From assembly GCA_958295665.1 (NCBI GenBank), contig OY282560.1, positions 89,256,311 through 89,320,310 on the forward strand: 64,000 bases of DNA, given 5' to 3'. The stretch's first letter is position 1. Each line of letters starts with the position of its first letter. The notes below the pieces were generated by a model. The model did not search any database, was not told the DNA's origin, and worked only from the letters and a program-made list of their open reading frames with translations. The translations under genes were made by a program, and so were the position numbers. This DNA is from Tipula vernalis. Taxonomy: Eukaryota; Arthropoda; Insecta; Diptera; Tipulidae. This document shows, one piece after another, positions 1 to 12,040 of the stretch.

Positions 1-180
1 CACAATTGCAGATTTTGGATTTTTACAGCTCTGAATCGGCTGAGCTATAGTAAGGTGATTTCTTCGAATCGATTTTTCTGTGAAATCTATGGAAATAATC
101 AACCAATTTAAATGCGGTTTGGCTCAACAATTACAAGTCCCGAGACCTATCATTTGAGGTATCAAGAAACCCAATCGGAG

Positions 181-330
181 CACAATTGCAGATTTTGGAT
201 TTTTACAGCTCTGAATCGGCTGAGCTATAGTAAGGTGATTTCTTCGAATCGAATTTTCTATGAAATGTATGGAAAAGCAATTACAGGTCCCGTGACCTAT
301 CATTTAAGGTATCAAGAACCGCATTCTGAG
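181..330 (+). repeat. Reference S monomer, subtype A (150 bp)
   Basis: This is the commonest first S unit after an L unit. Diagnostic bases are GATTTTGG near the start, TATGAAATG and GGAAAAGCA in the middle, and CATTTAAGG near the end. It is 57/150 GC. It contains a 5-bp-arm inverted repeat (AGCTC, 10-nt gap, GAGCT), the interrupted palindrome TTCGAATCGAA, and a tight dyad AGGTC-CCGT-GACCT at 285-298. Confidence 0.95.
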
Positions 331-510
331 CACAATTGCAGATTTTGGATTTTTACAGCTCTGAATCGGCTGAGCTATAGTAAGGTGATTTCTTCGAATC
401 GATTTTTCTGTGAAATCTATGGAAATAATCAACCAATTTAAATGCGGTTTGGCTCAACAATTACAAGTCCCGAGACCTATCATTTGAGGTATCAAGAAAC
501 CCAATCGGAG
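331..510 (+). repeat. Reference L monomer (180 bp)
   Basis: L matches S over its first 70 or so bases, then has GATTTTTCTG for GAATTTTCTA and TGAAATCTATGG for TGAAATGTATGG. About 30 extra bp follow GGAAA and contain the 8-bp palindrome ATTTAAAT. The tail ends CCCAATCGGAG where S has CCGCATTCTGAG. The S dyad AGGTC/GACCT is broken here (AAGTC/GACCT). Each L carries the only regular plus-frame stop of the array, TAA directly followed by ATG. Confidence 0.95.
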
Positions 511-661
511 CACAATTGCAGATTTTGGATTTTTACAGCTCTGAATCGGCTGAGCTATAGTAAGGTGATTTTCTTCGAATCGAATTTTCTACGAAATGTA
601 TGGTATAGCAATTACAGGTCCCGTGACCTATCATTTAAGGTATCAAGAACCGCATTCTGAG
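511..661 (+). repeat. S unit with one extra T (151 bp)
   Basis: The run GATTTCTTCG is lengthened to GATTTTCTTCG at 569-572, making the unit 151 bp. The same +1 change occurs at T runs 5189-5192, 9150-9153, 14491-14494, 15782-15785 and 16443-16446. The last five sit in units with GGTATAGCA and CATTTATGG, so they are probably copies of one event. The 9150 and 14491 copies are 5,341 bp apart, which matches a segmental duplication. None occurs after 16,446. Confidence 0.9.
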
Positions 662-811
662 CACAATTGCAGATTTTGGATTTTTACAGCTCTGAATCGG
701 CTGAGCTATAGTAAGGTGATTTCTTCGAATCGAATTTTCTATGAAATGTATGGAAAAGCAATTACAGGTCCCGTGACCTATCATTTAAGGTATCAAGAAC
801 CGCATTCTGAG

Positions 812-960
812 CACAATTGCAGATTTTAGATTTTTACAGCTCTGAATCGGCTGAGCTATAGTAAGGTGATTCTTCGAATCGAATTTTCTACGAAATGTAT
901 GGAAAAGCAATTACAGGTCCCGTGACCTATCATTTGAGGTATCAAGAACCGCATTCTGAG
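812..960 (+). repeat. S unit with one missing T (149 bp)
   Basis: At 869-872 the usual GATTTCTTCG reads GATTCTTCG, so this unit is 149 bp. It lies two units downstream of the +1 unit at 511-661 and brings the array back into its original 10-base register. It is the only -1 unit I saw. Confidence 0.88.
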
Positions 961-1620
961 CACAATTGCAGATTTTAGATTTTTACAGCTCTGAATCGGC
1001 TGAGCTATAGTAAGGTGATTTCTTCGAATCGATTTTTCTGTGAAATCTATGGAAATAATCAACCAATTTAAATGCGGTTTGGCTCAACAATTACAAGTCC
1101 CGAGACCTATCATTTGAGGTATCAAGAAACCCAATCGGAGCACAATTGCAGATTTTGGATTTTTACAGCTCTGAATCGGCTGAGCTATAGTAAGGTGATT
1201 TCTTCGAATCGAATTTTCTATGAAATGTATGGAAAAGCAATTACAGGTCCCGTGACCTATCATTTAAGGTATCAAGAACCGCATTCTGAGCACAATTGAA
1301 GATTTTGGATTTTTACAGCTCTGAATCGGCTGAGCTATAGTAAGGTGATTTCTTCGAATCGAATTTTCTACGAAATGTATGGAAAAGCAATTACAGGTCC
1401 CGTGACCTATCATTTAAGGTATCAAGAACCGCATTCTGAGCACAATTGCAGATTTTGGATTTTTACAGCTCTGAATCGGCTGAGCTATAGTAAGGTGATT
1501 TCTTCGAATCGATTTTTCTGTGAAATCTATGGAAATAATCAACCAATTTAAATGCGGTTTGGCTCAACAATTACAAGTCCCGAGACCTATCATTTGAGGT
1601 ATCAAGAAACCCAATCGGAG

Positions 1621-1770
1621 CACAATTGCAGACTTTGGATTTTTACAGCTCTGAATCGGCTGAGCTATAGTAAGGTGATTTCTTCGAATCGAATTTTCTA
1701 CGAAATGTATGGTATAGCAATTACAGGTCCCGTGACCTATCATTTAAGGTATCAAGAACCGCATTCTGAG
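1621..1770 (+). repeat. Reference S monomer, subtype C (150 bp)
   Basis: Subtype C has GACTTTGG in place of GATTTTGG, plus TACGAAATG and GGTATAGCA. These three markers nearly always travel together. C usually pairs directly with L as a 330 bp dimer that follows an ABL trimer. It also heads the rarer CBL trimers. A form with GATTTTGG but GGTATAGCA (subtype D) occurs in the modules at 27987, 29937 and 42867. Confidence 0.93.
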
Positions 1771-2100
1771 CACAATTGCAGATTTTGGATTTTTACAGCT
1801 CTGAATCGGCTGAGCTATAGTAAGGTGATTTCTTCGAATCGATTTTTCTGTGAAATCTATGGAAATAATCAACCAATTTAAATGCGGTTTGGCTCAACAA
1901 TTACAAGTCCCGAGACCTATCATTTGAGGTATCAAGAAACCCAATCGGAGCACAATTGCAGATTTTGGATTTTTACAGCTCTGAATCGGCTGAGCTATAG
2001 TAAGGTGATTTCTTCGAATCGAATTTTCTATGAAATGTATGGAAAAGCAATTACAGGTCCCGTGACCTATCATTTAAGGTATCAAGAACCGCATTCTGAG

Positions 2101-2250
2101 CACAATTGCAGATTTTGGATTTTTACAGCTCTGAATCGGCTGAGCTATAGTAAGGTGATTTCTTCGAATCGAATTTTCTACGAAATGTATGGAAAAGCAA
2201 TTACAGGTCCCGTGACCTATCATTTAAGGTATCAAGAACCGCATTCTGAG
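2101..2250 (+). repeat. Reference S monomer, subtype B (150 bp)
   Basis: Subtype B differs from A mainly in TACGAAATG for TATGAAATG. It is normally the middle unit of an S+S+L trimer, between A and L. In domain 3 it also appears alone before L as the BL dimer (for example the modules at 49857, 50517, 52167, 52827, 57567 and 58227). Confidence 0.93.
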
Positions 2251-2430
2251 CACAATTGCAGATTTTGGATTTTTACAGCTCTGAATCGGCTGAGCTATAG
2301 TAAGGTGATTTCTTCGAATCGATTTTTCTGTGAAATCTATGGAAATAATCAACCAATTTAAATGCGGTTTGGCTCAACAATTACAAGTCCCGAGACCTAT
2401 CATTTGAGGTATCAAGAACCGCATTCTGAG
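2251..2430 (+). repeat. Hybrid L' monomer (L body with S-type tail)
   Basis: This 180 bp unit carries the L-specific insert but ends CCGCATTCTGAG like an S unit, instead of CCCAATCGGAG. I count 12 such units, whose ATG positions are 2362, 3652, 6503, 7133, 7463, 9504, 11214, 11844, 12474, 12804, 14845 and 16797. All lie in domain 1. The form looks like an exchange or conversion junction between L and S within the last dozen bases of the unit, later spread by segmental duplication. Confidence 0.88.
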
Positions 2431-3720
2431 CACAATTGCAGATTTTGGATTTTTACAGCTCTGAATCGGCTGAGCTATAGTAAGGTAATTTCTTCGAATC
2501 GAATTTTCTACGAAATGTATGGTATAGCAATTACAGGTCCCGTGACCTATCATTTAAGGTATCAAGAACCGCATTCTGAGCACAATTGCAGATTTTAGAT
2601 TTTTACAGCTCTGAATCGGCTGAGCTATAGTAAGGTGATTTCTTCGAATCGAATTTTCTATGAAATGTATGGAAAAGCAATTACAGGTCCCGTGACCTAT
2701 CATTTAAGGTATCAAGAACCGCATTCTGAGCACAATTGCAGATTTTGGATTTTTACAGCTCTGAATCGGCTGAGCTATAGTAAGGTGATTTCTTCGAATC
2801 GATTTTTCTGTGAAATCTATGGAAATAATCAACCAATTTAAATGCGGTTTGGCTCAACAATTACAAGTCCCGAGACCTATCATTTGAGGTATCAAGAAAC
2901 CCAATCGGAGCACAATTGCAGACTTTGGATTTTTACAGCTCTGAATCGGCTGAGCTATAGTAAGGTGATTTCTTCGAATCGAATTTTCTACGAAATGTAT
3001 GGTATAGCAATTACAGGTCCCGTGACCTATCATTTAAGGTATCAAGAACCGCATTCTGAGCACAATTGCAGATTTTGGATTTTTACAGCTCTGAATCGGC
3101 TGAGCTATAGTAAGGTGATTTCTTCGAATCGATTTTTCTGTGAAATCTATGGAAATAATCAACCAATTTAAATGCGGTTTGGCTCAACAATTACAAGTCC
3201 CGAGACCTATCATTTGAGGTATCAAGAAACCCAATCGGAGCACAATTGCAGATTTTGGATTTTTACAGCTCTGAATCGGCTGAGCTATAGTAAGGTGATT
3301 TCTTCGAATCGAATTTTCTATGAAATGTATGGAAAAGCAATTACAGGTCCCGTGACCTATCATTTAAGGTATCAAGAACCGCATTCTGAGCACAATTGCA
3401 GATTTTGGATTTTTACAGCTCTGAATCGGCTGAGCTATAGTAAGGTGATTTCTTCGAATCGAATTTTCTACGAAATGTATGGAAAAGCAATTACAGGTCC
3501 CGTGACCTATCATTTAAGGTATCAAGAACCGCATTCTGAGCACAATTGCAGATTTTGGATTTTTACAGCTCTGAATCGGCTGAGCTATAGTAAGGTGATT
3601 TCTTCGAATCGATTTTTCTGTGAAATCTATGGAAATAATCAACCAATTTAAATGCGGTTTGGCTCAACAATTACAAGTCCCGAGACCTATCATTTGAGGT
3701 ATCAAGAACCGCATTCTGAG

Positions 3721-4620
3721 CACAATTGCAGATTTTGGATTTTTACAGCTCTGAATCGGCTGAGCTATAGTAAGGTGATTTCTTCGAATCGAATTTTCTA
3801 CGAAATGTATGGTATAGCAATTACAGGTCCCGTGACCTATCATTTATGGTATCAAGAACCGCATTCTGAGCACAATTGCAGATTTTAGATTTTTACAGCT
3901 CTGAATCGGCTGAGCTATAGTAAGGTGATTTCTTCGAATCGAATTTTCTACGAAATGTATGGTATAGCAATTACAGGTCCCGTGACCTATCATTTAAGGT
4001 ATCAAGAACCGCATTCTGAGCACAATTGCAGATTTTGGATTTTTACAGCTCTGAATCGGCTGAGCTATAGTAAGGTGATTTCTTCGAATCGAATTTTCTA
4101 CGAAATGTATGGTATAGCAATTACAGGTCCCGTGACCTATCATTTGAGGTATCAAGAACCGCATTCTGACCACAATTGCAGATTTTGGATTTTTACAGCT
4201 CTGAATCGGCTGAGCTATAGTAAGGTGATTTCTTCGAATCGAATTTTCTACGAAATGTATGGTATAGCAATTACAGGTCCCGTGACCTATCATTTGAGGT
4301 ATCAAGAACCGCATTCTGAGCACAATTGCAGATTTTGGATTTTTACAGCTCTGAATCGGCTGAGCTATAGTAAGGTGATTTCTTCGAATCGAATTTTCTA
4401 CGAAATGTATGGTATAGCAATTACAGGTCCCGTGACCTATCATTTATGGTATCAAGAACCGCATTCTGAGCACAATTGCAGATTTTGGATTTTTACAGCT
4501 CTGAATCGGCTGAGCTATAGTAAGGTGATTTCTTCGAATCGAATTTTCTACGAAATGTATGGTATAGCAATTACAGGTCCCGTGACCTATCATTTATGGT
4601 ATCAAGAACCGCATTCTGAG
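3721..4620 (+). repeat. Run of six consecutive S monomers
   Basis: Six 150 bp S units lie between an L' (3,541-3,720) and an L (4,621-4,800) with no L between them. The run includes W units (CATTTATGG), one T unit starting at 3,871, and a unit ending CTGAC instead of CTGAG (C at 4,170). The same marker recurs at 7,981, 9,872 and 13,322. The run includes most of the longest plus-strand open frame of the window (3,925-4,731), because it lacks the L-borne stop. Confidence 0.92.
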
Positions 4621-4731
4621 CACAATTGCAGATTTTGGATTTTTACAGCTCTGAATCGGCTGAGCTATAGTAAGGTGATTTCTTCGAATCGATTTTTCTG
4701 TGAAATCTATGGAAATAATCAACCAATTTAA
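3925..4731 (+). other. Longest plus-strand open frame (268 codons), judged non-coding
   Basis: This frame reads through several S units because S is 150 bp (50 codons) and lacks a plus-frame stop, and it ends at the TAA in the next L. The translation is a 50-residue repeat with no domain, signal peptide or catalytic motif I recognise. It begins inside a monomer at a GTGATTTC/ATGATTTC-like point with no promoter or start context that differs from other units. The minus strand is also open over 3,994-4,443. I regard it as a by-product of repeat length. Confidence 0.8.
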
Positions 4732-6699
4732 ATGCGGTTTGGCTCAACAATTACAAGTCCCGAGACCTATCATTTGAGGTATCAAGAAACCCAATCGGAG
4801 CACAATTGCAGATTTTGGATTTTTACAGCTCTGAATCGGCTGAGCTATAGTAAGGTGATTTCTTCGAATCGAATTTTCTATGAAATGTATGGAAAAGCAA
4901 TTACAGGTCCCGTGACCTATCATTTAAGGTATCAAGAACCGCATTCTGAGCACAATTGCAGATTTTGGATTTTTACAGCTCTGAATCGGCTGAGCTATAG
5001 TAAGGTGATTTCTTCGAATCGATTTTTCTGTGAAATCTATGGAAATAATCAACCAATTTAAATGCGGTTTGGCTCAACAATTACAAGTCCCGAGACCTAT
5101 CATTTGAGGTATCAAGAAACCCAATCGGAGCACAATTGCAGATTTTGGATTTTTACAGCTCTGAATCGGCTGAGCTATAGTAAGGTGATTTTCTTCGAAT
5201 CGAATTTTCTACGAAATGTATGGTATAGCAATTACAGGTCCCGTGACCTATCATTTATGGTATCAAGAACCGCATTCTGAGCACAATTGCAGATTTTAGA
5301 TTTTTACAGCTCTGAATCGGCTGAGCTATAGTAAGGTGATTTCTTCGAATCGAATTTTCTACGAAATGTATGGTATAGCAATTACAGGTCCCGTGACCTA
5401 TCATTTAAGGTATCAAGAACCGCATTCTGAGCACAATTGCAGATTTTAGATTTTTACAGCTCTGAATCGGCTGAGCTATAGTAAGGTGATTTCTTCGAAT
5501 CGAATTTTCTATGAAATGTATGGAAAAGCAATTACAGGTCCCGTGACCTATCATTTAAGGTATCAAGAACCGCATTCTGAGCACAATTGCAGATTTTGGA
5601 TTTTTACAGCTCTGAATCGGCTGAGCTATAGTAAGGTGATTTCTTCGAATCGATTTTTCTGTGAAATCTATGGAAATAATCAACCAATTTAAATGCGGTT
5701 TGGCTCAACAATTACAAGTCCCGAGACCTATCATTTGAGGTATCAAGAAACCCAATCGGAGCACAATTGCAGACTTTGGATTTTTACAGCTCTGAATCGG
5801 CTGAGCTATAGTAAGGTGATTTCTTCGAATCGAATTTTCTACGAAATGTATGGTATAGCAATTACAGGTCCCGTGACCTATCATTTAAGGTATCAAGAAC
5901 CGCATTCTGAGCACAATTGCAGATTTTGGATTTTTACAGCTCTGAATCGGCTGAGCTATAGTAAGGTGATTTCTTCGAATCGATTTTTCTGTGAAATCTA
6001 TGGAAATAATCAACCAATTTAAATGCGGTTTGGCTCAACAATTACAAGTCCCGAGACCTATCATTTGAGGTATCAAGAAACCCAATCGGAGCACAATTGC
6101 AGATTTTGGATTTTTACAGCTCTGAATCGGCTGAGCTATAGTAAGGTGATTTCTTCGAATCGAATTTTCTATGAAATGTATGGAAAAGCAATTACAGGTC
6201 CCGTGACCTATCATTTAAGGTATCAAGAACCGCATTCTGAGCACAATTGCAGATTTTGGATTTTTACAGCTCTGAATCGGCTGAGCTATAGTAAGGTGAT
6301 TTCTTCGAATCGAATTTTCTACGAAATGTATGGAAAAGCAATTACAGGTCCCGTGACCTATCATTTAAGGTATCAAGAACCGCATTCTGAGCACAATTGC
6401 AGATTTTGGATTTTTACAGCTCTGAATCGGCTGAGCTATAGTAAGGTGATTTCTTCGAATCGATTTTTCTGTGAAATCTATGGAAATAATCAACCAATTT
6501 AAATGCGGTTTGGCTCAACAATTACAAGTCCCGAGACCTATCATTTGAGGTATCAAGAACCGCATTCTGAGCACAATTGCAGATTTTGGATTTTTACAGC
6601 TCTGAATCGGCTGAGCTATAGTAAGGTAATTTCTTCGAATCGAATTTTCTACGAAATGTATGGTATAGCAATTACAGGTCCCGTGACCTATCATTTAAG

Positions 6700-9600
6700 G
6701 TATCAAGAACCGCATTCTGAGCACAATTGCAGATTTTAGATTTTTACAGCTCTGAATCGGCTGAGCTATAGTAAGGTGATTTCTTCGAATCGAATTTTCT
6801 ATGAAATGTATGGAAAAGCAATTACAGGTCCCGTGACCTATCATTTAAGGTATCAAGAACCGCATTCTGAGCACAATTGCAGATTTTGGATTTTTACAGC
6901 TCTGAATCGGCTGAGCTATAGTAAGGTGATTTCTTCGAATCGAATTTTCTACGAAATGTATGGAAAAGCAATTACAGGTCCCGTGACCTATCATTTAAGG
7001 TATCAAGAACCGCATTCTGAGCACAATTGCAGATTTTGGATTTTTACAGCTCTGAATCGGCTGAGCTATAGTAAGGTGATTTCTTCGAATCGATTTTTCT
7101 GTGAAATCTATGGAAATAATCAACCAATTTAAATGCGGTTTGGCTCAACAATTACAAGTCCCGAGACCTATCATTTGAGGTATCAAGAACCGCATTCTGA
7201 GCACAATTGCAGATTTTGGATTTTTACAGCTCTGAATCGGCTGAGCTATAGTAAGGTGATTTCTTCGAATCGAATTTTCTACGAAATGTATGGTATAGCA
7301 ATTACAGGTCCCGTGACCTATCATTTATGGTATCAAGAACCGCATTCTGAGCACAATTGCAGATTTTAGATTTTTACAGCTCTGAATCGGCTGAGCTATA
7401 GTAAGGTGATTTCTTCGAATCGATTTTTCTGTGAAATCTATGGAAATAATCAACCAATTTAAATGCGGTTTGGCTCAACAATTACAAGTCCCGAGACCTA
7501 TCATTTGAGGTATCAAGAACCGCATTCTGAGCACAATTGCAGATTTTGGATTTTTACAGCTCTGAATCGGCTGAGCTATAGTAAGGTGATTTCTTCGAAT
7601 CGAATTTTCTACGAAATGTATGGTATAGCAATTACAGGTCCCGTGACCTATCATTTATGGTATCAAGAACCGCATTCTGAGCACAATTGCAGATTTTAGA
7701 TTTTTACAGCTCTGAATCGGCTGAGCTATAGTAAGGTGATTTCTTCGAATCGAATTTTCTACGAAATGTATGGTATAGCAATTACAGGTCCCGTGACCTA
7801 TCATTTAAGGTATCAAGAACCGCATTCTGAGCACAATTGCAGATTTTGGATTTTTACAGCTCTGAATCGGCTGAGCTATAGTAAGGTGATTTCTTCGAAT
7901 CGAATTTTCTACGAAATGTATGGTATAGCAATTACAGGTCCCGTGACCTATCATTTGAGGTATCAAGAACCGCATTCTGACCACAATTGCAGATTTTGGA
8001 TTTTTACAGCTCTGAATCGGCTGAGCTATAGTAAGGTGATTTCTTCGAATCGAATTTTCTACGAAATGTATGGTATAGCAATTACAGGTCCCGTGACCTA
8101 TCATTTGAGGTATCAAGAACCGCATTCTGAGCACAATTGCAGATTTTGGATTTTTACAGCTCTGAATCGGCTGAGCTATAGTAAGGTGATTTCTTCGAAT
8201 CGAATTTTCTACGAAATGTATGGTATAGCAATTACAGGTCCCGTGACCTATCATTTATGGTATCAAGAACCGCATTCTGAGCACAATTGCAGATTTTAGA
8301 TTTTTACAGCTCTGAATCGGCTGAGCTATAGTAAGGTGATTTCTTCGAATCGAATTTTCTACGAAATGTATGGTATAGCAATTACAGGTCCCGTGACCTA
8401 TCATTTATGGTATCAAGAACCGCATTCTGAGCACAATTGCAGATTTTGGATTTTTACAGCTCTGAATCGGCTGAGCTATAGTAAGGTGATTTCTTCGAAT
8501 CGAATTTTCTACGAAATGTATGGTATAGCAATTACAGGTCCCGTGACCTATCATTTATGGTATCAATAACCGCATTCTGAGCACAATTGCAGATTTTGGA
8601 TTTTTACAGCTCTGAATCGGCTGAGCTATAGTAAGGTGATTTCTTCGAATCGATTTTTCTGTGAAATCTATGGAAATAATCAACCAATTTAAATGCGGTT
8701 TGGCTCAACAATTACAAGTCCCGAGACCTATCATTTGAGGTATCAAGAAACCCAATCGGAGCACAATTGCAGATTTTGGATTTTTACAGCTCTGAATCGG
8801 CTGAGCTATAGTAAGGTGATTTCTTCGAATCGAATTTTCTATGAAATGTATGGAAAAGCAATTACAGGTCCCGTGACCTATCATTTAAGGTATCAAGAAC
8901 CGCATTCTGAGCACAATTGCAGATTTTGGATTTTTACAGCTCTGAATCGGCTGAGCTATAGTAAGGTGATTTCTTCGAATCGATTTTTCTGTGAAATCTA
9001 TGGAAATAATCAACCAATTTAAATGCGGTTTGGCTCAACAATTACAAGTCCCGAGACCTATCATTTGAGGTATCAAGAAACCCAATCGGAGCACAATTGC
9101 AGATTTTGGATTTTTACAGCTCTGAATCGGCTGAGCTATAGTAAGGTGATTTTCTTCGAATCGAATTTTCTACGAAATGTATGGTATAGCAATTACAGGT
9201 CCCGTGACCTATCATTTATGGTATCAAGAACCGCATTCTGAGCACAATTGCAGATTTTAGATTTTTACAGCTCTGAATCGGCTGAGCTATAGTAAGGTGA
9301 TTTCTTCGAATCGAATTTTCTACGAAATGTATGGTATAGCAATTACAGGTCCCGTGACCTATCATTTATGGTATCAAGAACCGCATTCTGAGCACAATTG
9401 CAGATTTTAGATTTTTACAGCTCTGAATCGGCTGAGCTATAGTAAGGTGATTTCTTCGAATCGATTTTTCTGTGAAATCTATGGAAATAATCAACCAATT
9501 TAAATGCGGTTTGGCTCAACAATTAAAAGTCCCGAGACCTATCATTTGAGGTATCAAGAACCGCATTCTGAGCACAATTGCAGATTTTGGATTTTTACAG

Positions 9601-9735
9601 CTCTGAATCGGCTGAGCTATAGTAAGGTGATTTCTTCGAATCGAATTTTCTACGAAATGTATGGTATAGCAATTACAGGTCCCGTGACCTATCATTTGAG
9701 GTATCAAGAACCGCATTCTGAGCACAATTGCAGAT
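6700..9735 (+). repeat. Segmental duplication, copy 1 (offset 5,341 bp)
   Basis: About 3.0 kb here matches 12,041-15,076 unit for unit. Shared markers are the ABL module at 6776, two L' modules, the seven-S run, the +1 T unit at 9,150, two T units, and a rare C to A change at 9,526 (AATTAAAAG). The right end is placed where this copy has a T unit (near 9,735) and the other has GATTTTGG. Ends are approximate. Confidence 0.88.
7532..8581 (+). repeat. Run of seven consecutive S monomers
   Basis: This run is a copy of the six-unit run at 3,721 with one extra 150 bp unit. Flanks match with offset 3,811 bp on the left and 3,961 bp on the right. It carries the C marker at 7,981 and a private G to T change at 8,567 (ATCAATAAC for ATCAAGAAC), which is absent from the copy at 12,873-13,922. 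Confidence 0.9.
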
Positions 9736-12040
9736 TTTAGATTTTTACAGCTCTGAATCGGCTGAGCTATAGTAAGGTGATTTCTTCGAATCGAATTTTC
9801 TACGAAATGTATGGTATAGCAATTACAGGTCCCGTGACCTATCATTTGAGGTATCAAGAACCGCATTCTGACCACAATTGCAGATTTTGGATTTTTACAG
9901 CTCTGAATCGGCTGAGCTATAGTAAGGTGATTTCTTCGAATCGAATTTTCTACGAAATGTATGGTATAGCAATTACAGGTCCCGTGACCTATCATTTGAG
10001 GTATCAAGAACCGCATTCTGAGCACAATTGCAGATTTTGGATTTTTACAGCTCTGAATCGGCTGAGCTATAGTAAGGTGATTTCTTCGAATCGAATTTTC
10101 TACGAAATGTATGGTATAGCAATTACAGGTCCCGTGACCTATCATTTATGGTATCAAGAACCGCATTCTGAGCACAATTGCAGATTTTAGATTTTTACAG
10201 CTCTGAATCGGCTGAGCTATAGTAAGGTAATTTCTTCGAATCGAATTTTCTACGAAATGTATGGTATAGCAATTACAGGTCCCGTGACCTATCATTTAAG
10301 GTATCAAGAACCGCATTCTGAGCACAATTGCAGATTTTAGATTTTTACAGCTCTGAATCGGCTGAGCTATAGTAAGGTGATTTCTTCGAATCGAATTTTC
10401 TATGAAATGTATGGAAAAGCAATTACAGGTCCCGTGACCTATCATTTAAGGTATCAAGAACCGCATTCTGAGCACAATTGCAGATTTTGGATTTTTACAG
10501 CTCTGAATCGGCTGAGCTATAGTAAGGTGATTTCTTCGAATCGAATTTTCTACGAAATGTATGGTATAGCAATTACAGGTCCCGTGACCTATCATTTAAG
10601 GTATCAAGAACCGCATTCTGAGCACAATTGCAGATTTTGGATTTTTACAGCTCTGAATCGGCTGAGCTATAGTAAGGTGATTTCTTCGAATCGATTTTTC
10701 TGTGAAATCTATGGAAATAATCAACCAATTTAAATGCGGTTTGGCTCAACAATTACAAGTCCCGAGACCTATCATTTGAGGTATCAAGAAACCCAATCGG
10801 AGCACAATTGCAGATTTTGGATTTTTACAGCTCTGAATCGGCTGAGCTATAGTAAGGTGATTTCTTCGAATCGAATTTTCTATGAAATGTATGGAAAAGC
10901 AATTACAGGTCCCGTGACCTATCATTTAAGGTATCAAGAACCGCATTCTGAGCACAATTGCAGATTTTGGATTTTTACAGCTCTGAATCGGCTGAGCTAT
11001 AGTAAGGTGATTTCTTCGAATCGAATTTTCTACGAAATGTATGGAAAAGCAATTACAGGTCCCGTGACCTATCATTTAAGGTATCAAGAACCGCATTCTG
11101 AGCACAATTGCAGATTTTGGATTTTTACAGCTCTGAATCGGCTGAGCTATAGTAAGGTGATTTCTTCGAATCGATTTTTCTGTGAAATCTATGGAAATAA
11201 TCAACCAATTTAAATGCGGTTTGGCTCAACAATTACAAGTCCCGAGACCTATCATTTGAGGTATCAAGAACCGCATTCTGAGCACAATTGCAGATTTTGG
11301 ATTTTTACAGCTCTGAATCGGCTGAGCTATAGTAAGGTAATTTCTTCGAATCGAATTTTCTATGAAATGTATGGAAAAGCAATTACAGGTCCCGTGACCT
11401 ATCATTTAAGGTATCAAGAACCGCATTCTGAGCACAATTGCAGATTTTAGATTTTTACAGCTCTGAATCGGCTGAGCTATAGTAAGGTGATTTCTTCGAA
11501 TCGAATTTTCTATGAAATGTATGGAAAAGCAATTACAGGTCCCGTGACCTATCATTTAAGGTATCAAGAACCGCATTCTGAGCACAATTGCAGATTTTGG
11601 ATTTTTACAGCTCTGAATCGGCTGAGCTATAGTAAGGTGATTTCTTCGAATCGAATTTTCTACGAAATGTATGGAAAAGCAATTACAGGTCCCGTGACCT
11701 ATCATTTAAGGTATCAAGAACCGCATTCTGAGCACAATTGCAGATTTTGGATTTTTACAGCTCTGAATCGGCTGAGCTATAGTAAGGTGATTTCTTCGAA
11801 TCGATTTTTCTGTGAAATCTATGGAAATAATCAACCAATTTAAATGCGGTTTGGCTCAACAATTACAAGTCCCGAGACCTATCATTTGAGGTATCAAGAA
11901 CCGCATTCTGAGCACAATTGCAGATTTTGGATTTTTACAGCTCTGAATCGGCTGAGCTATAGTAAGGTGATTTCTTCGAATCGAATTTTCTACGAAATGT
12001 ATGGAAAAGCAATTACAGGTCCCGTGACCTATCATTTATG

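Larger units (their letters stand above)
1310..2790 (+). repeat. Segmental duplication, copy 1 (offset 4,141 bp)
   Basis: The CL at 1552, the ABL at 1882, the L' module at 2362 and the S at 2635 match 5693, 6023, 6503 and 6776, all 4,141 bp apart. The rare GTAATT marker at 2,487 recurs at 6,628 at the same offset. The partner spans about 5,451-6,931. The same marker appears again at 10,229 and 11,339; the latter sits in a copy of 6,023-6,739 displaced by 4,711 bp. Confidence 0.85.

Noticed and set aside
37..70. Internal RNA polymerase III promoter (A and B boxes) or tRNA-derived repeat
   Set aside because: CTTCGAATC matches a B box at 8 of 9 positions and a weak A-box-like string lies upstream, but the two start only about 25 nt apart, too close for a tRNA-type promoter. 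No tRNA fold is evident.
61..80. CENP-B box
   Set aside because: TTCG occurs, but the required CGGG at the set spacing is missing on both strands, so the core consensus is not met.
245..262. Heat-shock element (GAA-nn-TTC) in S units
   Set aside because: Only two adjoining pentamers fit; the third is off by one base, and L units lose the first. Too weak to claim.
3994..4443. Minus-strand open frames (also 7,805-8,254, 9,516-10,145, 13,146-13,595)
   Set aside because: They occur only where several S units lie together and mirror the same repeat. They have no features of their own and overlap the plus-strand frames.
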